Below, in pieces: positions 50,195 to 62,400 of a stretch of 64,000 bases of DNA. Both the position numbers and the translations under genes were made by a program. Position 1 is the stretch's first letter; every line of letters starts with the position of its first letter. The stretch covers positions 283,339,999 to 283,403,998 of the forward strand of contig CM041776.1 in NCBI GenBank assembly GCA_023374045.1, read 5' to 3'. The notes beneath the pieces were generated by a model. It was not told where the DNA came from. It ran no database searches and saw only the letters and a list, made by a program, of their open reading frames with translations. This DNA is from Limonium bicolor (lineage: Eukaryota > Streptophyta > Magnoliopsida > Caryophyllales > Plumbaginaceae).

Positions 50195-52022
50195 TAGACG
50201 TTATAATAGGAAGTTATTCTGAACTAAGGATATGATAATTGAGTTTAGTGGCTCAATTAAGTTATAATAAAATGTATCTACAACACTATGATTCCAATAT
50301 ACAAGATGTAGAACTTAATTAAGTTAAGGGGAAACTTAATCATGATGGTTTATTTGGTAATATTGATATAGTACATAATCATTACATTGTGAATTAATAG
50401 TATATTATTCTAAGATAAACCTATTATAGGTCATAAGACGATGTTTATTCTAAAGTAAGAGTAAAAGTATTGAGCTTAAGAATTGTAATTGAAATTCTAA
50501 GATTGATTGAATAACATATAATGCACTTATGTTATAAAGGTCTTTAATGTGAGAATTATGGTTAGGTATGGGTAAAGTGGATAAGAGTGGAACAATTAAT
50601 AGGTGTTAATAAAATACATTCCTTGGTCTTACAACCTTGAGTTATACAACATTCTAAGACAAGTCAATGGTTATACATAACATTTAAGTGGGGGCTTAAA
50701 AGACAATTGGGACTTAGAAATAAGAGTGAGGAGTTTATTTAAGCTTAACGTAGGCTACAAGTGATTGATGATAAACTACCTTTAATATTCTTCAGAGTAC
50801 TGTTGATTGTTTGCGCAAGTTGACTTGAACTACTACAGCGTTATCCAGGTACGATTTCTCGTACTCAGATACTTTTGCTAACGGACTTTATGGAGTGTTT
50901 TGGAAAACGCAACTGAGCTTGAATGGATTTCAAAAGGAAACTGTTGGTGTGGCTAACTCAGCTTGATGTGTCTAACTGAGCCTTGAATGTGAAACTTACA
51001 TGGTTTTTGGTTCCTTCTATTGGGTTATTTCATTAGACATTAACTGCCTAGGGTTTACGCTTCTGCACTCTGTAGGACTCAGTGTTTTAGTATTGCTCTG
51101 GGTAATTAGTAATCTAGTGGGAATGGGAAAAGGACAATCTTGGTAATTCTTCCTTTGACTCTGGATATTGTTTCATCCATGAGATGAGTCTTTTTGTTGT
51201 GACGTGCGCGTGTCTTCAATGGTAACAGTGAGGGGCTGTATATCCCCTGTCCCAAAAGGGACGTAGTAAACAGTGAAGGGTTGTATATCCCTTGTCCTAA
51301 AAGGACGTACTTGGCGGTGGGGGCCATCTCTCCCAGTTGAATTTATTCCACTCTTGAGTATATTTTGTCTATGGGAATCAGCTTCTGAAATGGTGGGGAC
51401 ATAAACTGTCTACCACGGGTTATGGGTATTCATATCATTCCTAGTCCTTGTGACTACCTGAATCTTTCTCTTCCTAACTAGAATTGGTTCTAACATCAAT
51501 AATGGATGCTTACTAACTATATGGTGTGACTTCTTAAGTGGTTGACTTGTTCTTAAGTTCTTTGTCTCTATCCTTACCTTGTTCTCTCTTTTCTATGATT
51601 GAGTGTTTTGAAGTGCTTCCTTTCCCTGTTTTACTTTCAAGAGTTTGATTTCAAGTTACTGTTTATTTTGAAGAGTTATGTTTTAAATATTGTTTTAGAG
51701 AATTGTACCAGTTCCATTCCAGGGAACTGACTCACCCCTCTCGGGGTAGGCTGCTTGGTTTCATCTTGCAGGTACGAAGTTGTTTATACAGGTGGCCACG
51801 AAGAGCATGAGTGTTTGGTATGCGAATTGGGTTGTGGAGAGTTTATGTGTTTTATTACTGTTTTTTTTTTCATTAAGTTTTCTCGAGGTTCAGGCCCGTG
51901 ACTGTTGTAAATCCTTTAAGTTGTAAATTGATGAGGTGTTGTGCCGGGTGTTTGGAACCCGATGGTCTATACGCCTTTAGTATTTTATTTCCGCTATAAA
52001 TATGTTAATTAGGGGCGTTACA
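50195..52022 (+). mobile_element. 3' part of a B-type LTR (B2)
   Basis: 1828 bp ending GGGGCGTTACA. It is the reverse complement match of 22578 to about 24352 in B1: the CCGCTATAAATATG / CCGCTGCATATTTG region, the GGTGTTTGGAACCCGAT hairpin, TTGCAGGTACGAAG (about 51767), the two 46 bp units (about 51226-51320) and the shared module (51039-51124). The left part of the LTR is missing because A2 begins at this point. No primer site follows 52022, so it is a 3' LTR or solo LTR remnant inserted just before the gag remnant. Confidence 0.75.
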
Positions 52023-52109
52023 ACTCGAGCTAGAGGCTCTCCGATTGTTAGTCCAAGATCTGAGCTTGAGCGTACCTTGAGGAGAGTTTGAAGGACTTGG
52101 ATTCAGTGA

Positions 52110-52751
52110 CCATGGCTGAACAAGAACCAATAACAGAGGATAATAGGCACCCACAACAACGAGCCGGACACGGAAGGGAGACCTTCAGTGATAGTCCTTC
52201 AGGATTTGACACCCGAAGAGGCCGGGCAATGGGTTTTCAAAAACACATTTCATCACAGCTGTCCCGGACTTAGGAAAATTCTATGGGGCAAATCCGAAGC
52301 GCCTAATCACCAAAGTCTCTTCTTCAATTTTTGTGACTCCTTCGGAAAAGTAAGTAGGGTCAATGAGAGAATACACTTGCATCTCTTCCCTCATAGATTG
52401 TAAGATGCTACATCGAGGTGGTATAGGAGTCTACCTTCATGGTTAGGCCAAACTTGGGCATAAATGGCTCTGAAATTCCTTGCCAAGTACTACCCCCAAG
52501 TAGAATGAGGCAATTGATTGAAGAAATCAACACATTTTGCCAAGAGTCAGGGGAGACATTATACGATGCTTGGGATCGGTTCAAGGACATGTTGATGAAT
52601 TGCTCCCACCTTGGTTTGGATGACCTATCCCTATGGTATCCTTCATTAATGGTCTCGATGATTGAAACTAGCAAGCGCTCTTGATGCATCTTCGACGTGT
52701 CGTAGACGTATCGTGGCCTCAAATAAAACTTTGATAGTCGAGGAATAGACA
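52110..52751 (+). pseudogene. Broken retrotransposon gag (Athila/Tat type)
   Basis: This is a fragment of the nucleocapsid-precursor gene of a Ty3/gypsy element. It begins with MAEQEPITED at 52112 and continues in at least three frames. One frame (to 52403) has FNFCDSFGKV...IHLHLFPHRL, the usual gag motif 'CD.F......IRL.LFP.SL'. The next (52439-52684) has FCQESGETLYDAWDRFKDML, the core of the Retrotrans_gag domain (PF03732), then SFINGLDD and LDASSTCRR in shifted frames. It has in-frame stops and frameshifts and is cut at about 52751 by the Sirevirus LTR, so it cannot be expressed as a full protein. The LYDAW/RFKDML form points to the Athila/Tat group rather than to chromoviruses. Confidence 0.75.
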
Positions 52752-53082
52752 TGAGATGAATTTAAACTGGAAAACCCTTTCGATTGAGAATTTACACACG
52801 AAATTCACTCAATTTCCCTCGCCCCACACACGGACTCCCAGGACGGTTTCGACTTTACCCCTAAAGTCCTTAACCCTCTTCTGACTATCGGCCTACGGTT
52901 CACCGACCGTTCCCCGACCTATCGGCCTATCAAATAACCAATGTATTGATACTCTAACTCAGTCCTGTCTAGCTCGCCAACTCTCTAGCACTACACACAC
53001 TCCTAAGTCTGATCCACACTTGCCCAGATTATCTTTTTCTTTTCTCTCGTACAGGCTTACTTACCTAAGAAATAAATGCAAG

Positions 53083-53090
53083 TATATATA
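53083..53090 (-). promoter_or_regulatory. TATA box of the Sirevirus LTR
   Basis: On the minus strand ATGTATATATACTTG lies mid-LTR, followed downstream by pyrimidine- and AG-rich DNA. This is the usual place for the U3 promoter. Confidence 0.5.
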
Positions 53091-53585
53091 CATGGTTGTT
53101 AGGATGTAACTACCTAACTATAAGTCCTTAGACTCTAGGAGTCGACTAAGCTTCGATTATTCACACAACACACCACACTAGACTTGCAGAGAGTCTTCAA
53201 CTTGATCTGGTGGTGTCTGGACTACGTGTCACCTCATGGTTGGTCACGTTGGCGGCAGCTCTCTTGATAGGTCGATCACCAATTGTGTGCCCCACTTGCC
53301 TGATTCTGTCTGTCTCATTAAATGCTCATAAATGCCCTTTTTCTGAATTTATTACGGCTATGTAATGATGTTCATTAATATCCTTGTTATCTTGTGCATT
53401 AATGAACTATTCCTTTGTCTTGAGCTTGTTGTGAACAAGTTGTTTATGTGGATGTATGTGTCTTATCTGAATATGTCAATCCTTTGCAGTCTCTTGTCTT
53501 TGATTTTCATCTGTAAGCTTGAGAGATATCTTCGTGCGGTGTCTGACTGGTTGTCTGTGCTAGAAGTTCTACAGAGCTCTCGTAG

Positions 53586-53693
53586 ACATGTGCCGACAGG
53601 TTGGGCACATGTCATGGATTGAGTGCGCTTGCAACCTTGCATGCTAAGCCACTCATGACTTAAGTGCGCTTTCAACCTTACGTGCTAAGCCAC
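53586..53693. repeat. Palindrome and tandem 41 bp units in the Sirevirus LTR
   Basis: Arms ACATGTGCC and GGCACATGT with a 9 nt spacer (53586-53612), then two copies of AGTGCGCTTGCAACC...GCTAAGCCACT. Palindromic and repeated cis-regions are a known trait of Sirevirus LTRs. Confidence 0.7.
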
Positions 53694-53790
53694 TATTCAC
53701 CTGTCTATATGAATCATGAATCTTGACAAACACAATAAATAGACAATACAAGGTTTGCTATCATCAAAAATAAAGGATCTTGTCTTAACA

Positions 53791-53882
53791 ATTTTCCCTT
53801 TGGTGATGGCAACCTATGCAATTATATGTACTTGGCAAGTCAAAAAAAATTGAGAGATTCCCCCTATGAAGGATTCCCCCTG
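53791..53882 (-). promoter_or_regulatory. Sirevirus polypurine tract with extra tracts
   Basis: On the minus strand the tract next to the LTR is AAAGGGAAAAT. Two more purine runs, AGGGGGAA, lie 65-90 bp upstream (about 53858-53865 and 53873-53880). Multiplied polypurine tracts before the 3' LTR are a described Sirevirus hallmark, which supports the assignment. Confidence 0.6.
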
Positions 53883-54261
53883 GGTTTGTTAAGGTTTTAA
53901 GTATGAAAAACTACAACGAATGATATTTTATGCACAATAAGTGATAGCTTTTATGTTATACTATAACCATAGTAGAAAAATTTTCATTCAGATTACATAA
54001 TACAAGGACGATAGACATAGTCTCACAAGTACATATACTTTATTTTCCCTTCTTTGTCATACAGCAAAATAGGGAGAAACTACACGACATAAGATATTGT
54101 AAAGGCCATAACATTCCATAAAGTACAAACTACAAAAGTGATCAAGATAATCTAGATGGAGTGACGTGTTTGGGTATCCCATTTATAATCTGCTGGGCCT
54201 AAGGGTTCATCATCCGAAATGGAAGCTTTGATCCAAGATGGTTTGGATTTGGTTGGATTGA
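53883..54261. mobile_element. Non-coding 3' region of the Sirevirus
   Basis: AT-rich DNA between the open frame at 54262-54515 and the polypurine tracts. I see no gene or structured element in it. Confidence 0.5.
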
Positions 54262-54580
54262 TCAAAGTGATTCAGCTGTGGTGGAAAGGTTGGACTCATG
54301 AGAATCTATTGTAAACTCCATGCAGTGTGGAGAACATGTGATTGATTGAGTGACACTTGAGGTGATAGACCAAGATGTAAGTGAGTCAGAGTTTGATTGA
54401 ACATAGCTTTGGGCGACGTATTTCTTTGGATGTTTAGTGAACATAAGTTTGCGAATGGTGGAATGAATGGTTTTCTCATTTGAGCTGTAGGAGCTTTGTG
54501 GAGTTTGAGCCATTTCGTGAGATGTGTAGCAATGATTGTGAGTGGCAAATGAGGTGCGCAAGTATTTATAGACACTTGAG
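54262..54580 (-). CDS. Short open frame with TATA box in Sirevirus 3' region
   Basis: On the minus strand a TATA box, CTATAAATA (about 54570-54562), is followed 45-50 bases later by an ATG (54515) opening an 84-codon frame that begins MAQTPQSSYSSNEK and is rich in Ser and Thr (stop near 54262). It has no recognisable domain, signal peptide or membrane segment. Ser/Thr/Pro-rich starts of this kind occur in env-like genes of some Sireviruses, but the env-like remnant here lies upstream (55030-55620), so the order would be wrong unless the region is rearranged. It could also be a chance frame. Confidence 0.25.
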
Positions 54581-55029
54581 GATATGCTTAACGAAAGATC
54601 GGTGAGTGGTATTAAATGAGGTGCCACGTCTTATGGGCTATGTTTGTAGGCTTTTAGGTGTCAAGGTTTGAGATTGGATTAGTGGAATAGATGGAACAAA
54701 TATCTCAGATCATCTTGCAATTTTTAATCAAGGAAGAAGCAGCTAATACAATAAATTATTTCGTAACCAACATAAGCATTCAAGTCGACAGAACCAGTTG
54801 CATTTTCATTGATATCAAAAGTTTACTTGGAAACAGATAGTCATGACAAAAGAAAACATTAATAGAAAACAAAATCTAATCCTAGAGCTAGTTTTCTCAC
54901 GGTTCACTCGTGTCTCTAAGAGACAAAGAACTCTCAAGCTATGTGGGAGTCTATGAAATCTATCGCTCCTTGAACCATGTGATGAACACTTGGTTCAGTG
55001 GAGACAACCTGCACAGCTGTGAGAGTAAC

Positions 55030-55616
55030 TCTCACCCTCTGAAGAACATCTCTAGTTGAGGTATCCAGACTGGTCCCGACCTGTCGTGGACCGGTGAGAG
55101 ACTCCTCCTTTGTTTAATACCTGATGCTTTTGTGGTTGGACGAGGTTCTGACCTTGAGTCCTCACTCTTGGTTTGCTTTTGGACAACCACCAATTGATCT
55201 CCTTTAGTCTTTATACCCAATTTGGACAACATCTCTGAGCAAATGTTGTCTTGAGCGGTGTGCGTACACTTGTGGAACCTGTCGGTGTCCACTCCATTTT
55301 CCAGTAACGCCTTTATTACCACTCCCCATGCACTAATCCCTGGTTGACATGTTTGCTTTCATCAAGTGTAAGGAGAATCATGGCTGGGTTGAGGGCGTAG
55401 AGTAACTTCACATCTCTTGCGTTGATGATGTGGGTTCGTTGATTGCATGGAGTGATATTGTGGGTAAGTAGACTGAAGAGAACTCTGTCGGGTATTGACA
55501 TTTCAGCTGCAGAAAGTTCTTCATTGTTGCTTCTTTGGTGAGCAAATTTACCATTCTTCCTCCCAGATGTCCTAGGTCATTCCATGATGTTTCTTTGGAA
55601 TGATGAGTCCTTTAGG
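55030..55616 (-). pseudogene. Env-like gene remnant of the Sirevirus
   Basis: Two overlapping minus-strand frames (55501-55316 and 55322-55032) are one reading broken by a frameshift near 55320. The first contains MSIPDRVLFSLLTHNITP, like the conserved stretch of the fast-evolving extra gene that some Sirevirus and Athila elements carry between pol and the 3' LTR (related to the 'putative plant transposon protein' family). The second is basic and charged, with KASGIKQRRS near its end. There is no transmembrane segment in the visible part. The gene continues to the right but is interrupted at 55617 by the CACTA element. The family assignment is from memory of the motif and is tentative. Confidence 0.4.
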
Positions 55617-55976
55617 CACTAGTGCAGAAAATGTTTTTAACCACGGTTATTTGCCTATATACCACGGTTAGAACCGTGGTATATACTCACGTCGTATATC
55701 ACAAATGACTATAAACCACGGTTTGAAACCGTCATTTAAAAGCGATATTATAAACCACGGTTGTTCTACGACCGTCGTTTAAAGTCGTTTCTGTTGGGGA
55801 TCAGACCGATTTTATACGACGGTTCAGCTTTATAACCGTGGTATATAACGCTTTTATATGACGGTTTGGACAGTAACCGTGGTATAAAAAACATTATACG
55901 ACGGTTTTCTAATAAACCGTGTTTATAACGTCGTTCCATTGAGTTTTAAACCACGGTTTTTACTTAACCGTGGTTT
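55617..55976. repeat. CACTA terminal and subterminal repeats
   Basis: After CACTAGTGC there are at least ten copies, in both orientations, of AACCACGGTT or the variant ACGACGGTT: for example 55639-55648, 55661-55669, 55672-55680 (inverted), 55714-55723, 55753-55762, 55816-55824, 55834-55842 (inverted), 55875-55883 (inverted), 55949-55958 and 55966-55975 (inverted). Such motifs are binding sites for the element's own DNA-binding protein in En/Spm. Close inverted pairs can form hairpins. Confidence 0.88.
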
Positions 55977-56279
55977 TTTTCTTTTTTTTTTTTTTGTTGT
56001 TTTTTTTTAGCCTCTACCATGTGTTTTCCAACACAACCCAATTTACAATCACATATACAACGTGTACAGGGCATCCAACTGGTATTGCCCTTTGGTAACC
56101 AACCACACTATATATGACCATAAACCAAGTTGCCAATTTGAATTGCAACATCGAAAACAATTGCAAACAAACCCATTCAAACTTTCAAAAATAAGAGAGA
56201 GTTGAATTTTACAAACTTTGAGAGTCTACGTTGCTTCAGCACAAACAAAAGTGTAAGTCTAACTACACTAGGATAAGAT

Positions 56280-59200
56280 CTAAGAAACGCTCAAGTAATT
56301 TCTACACCAAAACTGCGATAAATGATCTCTTACAAAGTCCAGATCCACTTTGGAATACGTGACCCCTGCTTTTGTGAAAAAAGAAACGATCTGTCCATAA
56401 AAAGAACTGATCATCATTAGTACACAATTTGATTTAAAATGCAATAACTTTAACTACAACTTTGATTGGTATGGGTTACCTTGTCATCATCATCAAGCGT
56501 GTCAATATTTTGTACAATCTTGTACATGTACCGCATCACATAATAGCCATAGCTCCGTGAATCAGGCTGTTTAGGACACTGTCATCACACCTTCCATGGA
56601 TTACCAACTTTAGACAGATCAAGAAATTAAACGTTTAACTTTAATACAAAAATGCATAAATTAAATGATTACTTACACGTATGTATTGGAAGTTCAGGAT
56701 GGAGAATGGTTTCTTCTCATCACTTAAACCAAGCTTATGGCCCTTCATAAATACAACATTTTAAAATAAAGCCATTTATTGCCAATAATCGAGGACAAGC
56801 TTAAAATAATACAAATGCATTAAAATTTTAAATACTCACTCCTTCAAATATTTCTCTACAGCGATCTCTCGAAGGTCATCAGCGCCCAATGGGTCTAGTA
56901 TCAACAAGCATGAGGTGTCGATACACACACCATCAACATCCAATGATTGCTACCACAGTAAACAAAGAATGTTTTGTAGAACAATATTTTTAATTATCAC
57001 ATAATGTAATTAGGAAGCAAAAAATTCCAGTTATTGTGTACTTACATCTGATGATATGGGATCAGCAAATATTTGCTTCTTCTTCGCATCGCAGTACAAA
57101 TCCCTGCCTCACGTGCTGTGCACATCCTTGCTCATCCAATGCGGCCTGACTTGCTGACATCAATTGCGGACACAAGAAAGAGATGGCAGATAATCTCTTG
57201 TTCGATATCAGTCTAGTAGTCAAACACCTAAACAACATTTTTCATAAGATATGTTAAATTGCTTAAAAAATGAAAGATAATTTAATAATTTAAAAGATAC
57301 TTACACACAATAGGCCTGAATCACAGAGATGTTAAGCAGGTCTCCCATCAAAAATTCTCTTAGATCGCTCATGGTAATCATCAGATCTCTGAGCTCGGGG
57401 GAGTGGAAAATGCTTAGACACTTTCATGTTGAAGTTGGTGACAGACTGCTCCCTCGTCATGAAAAAGTCATACAACATTCTTTGTTTGTCTGTCAACTTC
57501 TTTAGAAACTTGGGTGTTAGAATGGGGGATCTCCTAGGAGTCATATCGAAAGGTTTCATCACTTCCTTTCTCACAATCTGACTCTCCTCATTTGATTTCA
57601 CAACTCCCTTCCCCTTATCCACTTTCCTCTTTTAACCGGTCTTAATTCCTTATCAATCTAATAGTATACAAAATTTAAATAATAAACATATCAGTCACTA
57701 GTCAAGTTAAAAAATAAACAGTAAGCATGTAAATAGTTTACCTTGTCATTGACATCAATGATAGAATATGGCCATGGAACAACTAAAGATTGTGCTTGAC
57801 CTAATTTACTCCACTGATTCCACTCCAACGGAAGCGGAGAGTCCTCATCGACCATCGGAGTATCCGCCGCCGTGGTAGGAGCAGACGTCGGTGTAGGATC
57901 ATTGACCATCGGAGTATCCGCCGTCGTGGTAGGAGCAGACGTCAGTGTAGCAGTAGGTGCCGGTGTAGGATCGTCGGCCACTGTCGATGTATCCGCCGTC
58001 GCGGTAGGAGCAGACACCGGTGTAGGAGTAGGTGTAGGGGTAGCATGCACCTGGCCCAATACTAAAGCCTCAAGTCTTCGCAGGCGCTCCTCATAGGCTT
58101 GACGCTCCTCAGCGTGACGTCTATCCAACTCCTGCACCCGTTCCTGCACCCGTGCATCCACCATTCTCTCTATCATTTCAGCCTGTGATACTCTCGATCG
58201 AGACGAAGGAAACACGTCTTTTTCCCTCCTAGCCCCCCGCACTCGCCCTAGATGATCCTTTTTCCCAAGGGCCTTATTCAGTGGATCATCCTGAGACGGA
58301 GGGGCCGGAACCATCTCCCATCGCTCAGAAGATCCAGACTATTTTAAATTACAAAAATATTAGAAATGAACTTACTAATTAGTAAACAACAACTTTTAAA
58401 AATATATACTTACAATCTTTGAAGCCAACTCAGCAGTCTCGCTCTGAGGGAACACATATACTCCCTCGTCATTTTTCTTCATGCGCCCCAGCATATATGT
58501 CTGCACCCTACTTGCATCGTCAACATTATCAATAACTGACTGAGTGCCGTCTTCATTAACTTTCGTCAGTAAGCCCTCGATCTTCCACTTCTCCAAGCGC
58601 CCCGTATATCCAGCTTGCCCCATGAAGTGCTTATATATATTCTTCGCCGGTTACATCTCGCTTGTGCTTGACGTAACTGTTACAAAATTTGTATATTTGT
58701 ATGTTATACATAATAATAAAAATATTTGTTAAATTTTATTCCTTAAATAATTAAGAAAAAATAATTGTAAAAGTACCTTAAACTCTTCAGTCTGGCGATG
58801 GTCGTAGAATATCTTCCAGTCCTCCTCCGTGATCATACCATCATACACTACCCACAGTGGTGACCTTTTGAGCCCGCTTTGGTAATCCAACCATCTACCA
58901 ACCGATGCTTGAACTGTCGCAGCGATGTCGCTAGAAGTGATTCAATCTTCGTCCGAAGATCATCCGCCTTTGTACCGCTTCTGCATCTGCCACATGATGT
59001 CTTTGTCTGCCTTTTCTTGATCCTTCCAATCCTTATTAATCGAGCAATGAGATTTTACCATCAATCCCAAGTAAGAAGCAAACTGATGCTTCGACCCACC
59101 AGAATGTCGGAGGTACTTGTCCTAGACCAAATCGATGGGAGAATCCTTCTTCATCTTCAACCCACGGGTCGGTCCACGTCCCTTCCGAGGGTTTACGAAG

Positions 59201-59294
59201 TAGATGCAGCTGGTGGTTCTTCAGCAGGGACGTCATCGTCAATATCATCCAACCCCAACAGTAAGTCCTCTTCGACTCTATCGTCAGGATCCAT
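56280..59294 (-). pseudogene. CACTA accessory gene: Transposase_24-like N-terminus, Ulp1-like C-terminus
   Basis: The start is ATG at 59294 (MDPDDRVEEDLLLGLDD, acidic). A Transposase_24-like region (PF03004) follows, with SYLGLMVKSH, WQMQKRYKG and VVYDGMITEEDW. Next are a coiled-coil-like ERMVDARVQERVQELDRRHA stretch, a repetitive Ala/Pro/Thr linker, and a C48 (Ulp1) protease-like part: SFLCPQLMSAS, NHWMLMV (His codon 56943-56945), LILDPL (Asp 56893-56895) and QPDSRSYGYYVMRYM. The expected nucleophile Cys is Tyr (TAT, 56549-56551). GT-AG introns are inferred at 58677-58776, 58339-58413, 57658-57741 and 57228-57304, with more downstream; the last exon ends at the stop 56280-56282. Several frameshifts (in the first exon, near 58640, 57330 and 56905) and stops break it. 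Known role of the family: accessory transposition functions; the Ulp1 part would be a SUMO-type protease. Confidence 0.8.
57838..58040. repeat. In-frame minisatellite in the CACTA accessory gene
   Basis: Three imperfect units of about 50-70 bp, each encoding SAPT-T/A-ADT-P/S-M/T-V plus a DPTP linker on the minus strand. The opposite strand is open too (57872-58096), a by-product of the repeat. Confidence 0.75.
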
Positions 59295-59429
59295 AATCTG
59301 AAAAATAATCAATAATTAACAAGGTTAATACGAACATCTACTGAATCAAATGTTGAAAATGACAAAAATGAAATATATATATAATATATATATATATATT
59401 GTCAATCAGAATTACAAAATAACATTTCA

Positions 59430-62400
59430 TCATTCAATCCACAATCCTTCATTGTGGTCGGACCTTCGATATTCAAAATTAGTTACATTATCTACCTCCA
59501 TCGGCATCCGAATAGGTACATCTGTTTCATCTTCACAGTCGTATTCATCCTCATCAACAATATTATCAATCCCAAATATCAATCTTTTACTCTACATTAC
59601 AATAGACCATCTGGGATTACACTGATCACGACAGTAGAATACTTGTTTTGCCTTTGATGCAACAATAAAGGGTTCATCAGTAGGAGCCGCTGTCGTTAAA
59701 TCAACTAGCTTCATACCATGATCCTCCTCACGATATCCCTGTTTGTTGTCCACCCATTTGCAACGAAATACGCAAGTTTCATAACTAGTGTAATTCAAGA
59801 CCCAGATATCCTCAATAACACCATAATATTCGTTCTTCAGTGTATTACGACTTGTTCTAGTGAAAATGTCTTGTGAAGCGATAAGATGCACACCACTGTT
59901 CTGGTTTGTCAATTTACAATCTTGACGTTCAGTGTAAAAAGAAAATCCATTTACATTACATCCTTCATAAGACAACACATCGAGATTTGGACCGAGTGCC
60001 AACAACTTTCATCCACGTTCCTTGAATCTTCATTCAGCACCTTCTTTCTGAACCACTTAACAACGTTGCATTCTGCTCCTTTTTTAATTTGGAATTACTC
60101 ATTGTTGGGTGTTTTGTTTTGAGGTAGGCTTGGTGTGCATCGAAATATGGTTCAACACTTTCAAAGTGATTCAACACAACCAGATGTGCCTTGTTCAATG
60201 TATCAATATCAACTCTGCATAATTTTTTTCCACAGGTACCAACCCCTTTAAGCCTGCCATCATGTCTTGCTTTTGGTAATCTAATAACATCAACACCGTG
60301 TAAGTAGTGAGTGCAGAAGTCAACTACCTCCTCTGTTACTGTCCCTTCAATTATGCTTCCCTCTGGACGCCGACAGTTTTTCATTTTCTTTTTCAGTATA
60401 CCCATATATCTCTCAAACGGATACATGTATCGAAGGTATAACGGACCACAATGTTTGATCTCTCTAACAAGATGAACAAGTAGATGCACCATAATATCAA
60501 AAAATGAAGGAGGAAAATACATTTCCAACTGACACATGGTGATCACAAGGTCATTCTTAGTTTATCCAGCGTCTCCACATCAAGCACTTTACACAAAATT
60601 CCTTTGAAAAATCACATAAATTTGTAATAGTTTTCCTGACATCAGCTGGAAGGATCCCACGGATTGCAACCGAAGTAAGTGCTGCATCAGCACATGATAG
60701 TCGCGAGACTTCATCCTTACCAATATAAGATCGAACATTGATACCAACTTGATATGTTCGATGAGTAACCAGATGGCACTTTAATATGACGAAGAGAACT
60801 ATAAAAACTTATTTTCTCTTCTTTGGATAATGTATGACAAGCGAGAGGCAAGAATGTTTGTTTCCCTCTTTGTTGTGGCGCGAGTTCTTCTCGTATACCC
60901 AATTCAACCAGATCTTTTCTACCCTTCAAATGGTCTTTTGTCTTTCCTTTCACGTTTAGTAGTGTCGCAGTTACACTTTCACCAATGTTTTTCTCCACGT
61001 GCATAACATCAATGCAATGTCTCACCTCTAAATGTTGCCAATATTCAAGTTCCCAAAATATTGATTTTTTCTCCCAGATGCTCTTTTCAGTGGCTTTAAT
61101 TGGTGGACCGAAGTTGTTCACAACATTCTTTAACTGATTGTAAGTCTCAGCAGCAGATAGTGGTGGTCGTGCGATTGCATGATCCGTTTTTCCATCAAAC
61201 TCTTTTGTCATCTTACTGTATTTGTGACCTTTCGGGAGGAATTTCCGATGGCCCATGTATACATTTTTTCCACTATGTTTTAACCGTATACTGCAAGTTC
61301 TATCTCCACATATAGGGCACGCTAGAGCTCCTTTAATTGTGTATCCCGAGAGGTTGCCGTATGCAGGGAAATCATTGATTGCACAAAATAACATAGCCCG
61401 GAGCGTGAAGTTTTCCATACCGTATGAATCATACACTGTCGCACCTTCATTCCACAACAATTGTAAATCGTCAATAAGTGGTTGCAAAAACACATCAATT
61501 TTGTTTCCCGGTTGTTTTGGACCCGATATCAACAGAGAGAGGAGAATATGTCTGGGTTTCATAAACAATCATGGCGGCAGATTGTATATTGTCAATAAAA
61601 CAGGCCAGTACTGTGTATACTGCTCAAAGTGCCATAAGGGTTCATCCCATCAGTGCATAAACCAAGTCTTAAGTTCCTTGGGTCTGTACCGAATTGAGGG
61701 TATATTCTGTCAATGTTTCTCCATTGTGGTGAATTGGCTGGATGTCTCAATTTACCATCATCCTTTCTATGGGTAGCATGCCATCGGAGGTTCTCAGCAT
61801 CTTTCTGAACTGCAAACAAACGTTTATATCGGGGAATTATCGAGATACCACAACACCTTCACAGGAGAACCCACTTTAGTGCTTATGTGGTTTCTCTCAC
61901 CCTTTTTTACATAGCGTGATTCCCCACATTCAGAGCAATGGTCATCCAACTCATTCTCCTTCCAGTACAACATACACCCATTTGGACAAGCATGTATTTT
62001 TTTTATATTCCATACCCATCGGACACATTAACTTCTTTGCTTCATAAGTTGTTGTGGGTATCACATTGCCCTATGGTAGTACATCCTTTAGCAGTTGTAA
62101 AAGATCTGTAAAACTGACATCACTCCATCCACGTCTCGCTTTCAGATTGAATAGTTTTAGGACAACGCTCAATTTGTTTTGCTTTTGCGTATCACATCCA
62201 CTATACAACGGTTCCCTGGATGCTTGCATCAGATTTTCGAATGTTTTGGGTTTGTTGGAAAAATGTTGTTCAACATCTTCCATCATTGCATTAAGGTCCT
62301 CCTCATTTGAATCACTAACTAGTGAATCATCTTGAGTATCCCCAAAATCGTGTGAAGCATCCATTTCTGATTGTTCTGCAACGACGTTATCAGCACATTC

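Larger units (their letters stand above)
52752..53790 (-). mobile_element. 3' LTR of a Sirevirus-type Ty1/copia element
   Basis: On the minus strand it begins TGTTAAGACAAGATCC at 53790, immediately after a polypurine tract, and ends near 52752; the left end is placed by the TG and by where the gag remnant stops, uncertain by a few bases. The length, about 1.04 kb, suits Sireviruses. It contains a TATA box (53083-53090), an inverted repeat ACATGTGCC...GGCACATGT (53586-53612) and two tandem 41 bp units (53622-53653 and 53663-53693). Confidence 0.65.

Noticed and set aside
50195..52300. B2 plus gag remnant as one element (LTR followed by its own gag)
   Set aside because: No primer site follows the LTR end at 52022, and the gag is Athila/Tat type, so the LTR more likely inserted next to an older gag fragment.
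58879..59301. 140-codon plus-strand frame
   Set aside because: It is antisense to the first exon of the CACTA accessory gene, which has family motifs on the minus strand.
61255..61776. 173-codon plus-strand frame
   Set aside because: It is antisense to the TNP2 core, which carries the recognisable Transposase_21 residues.
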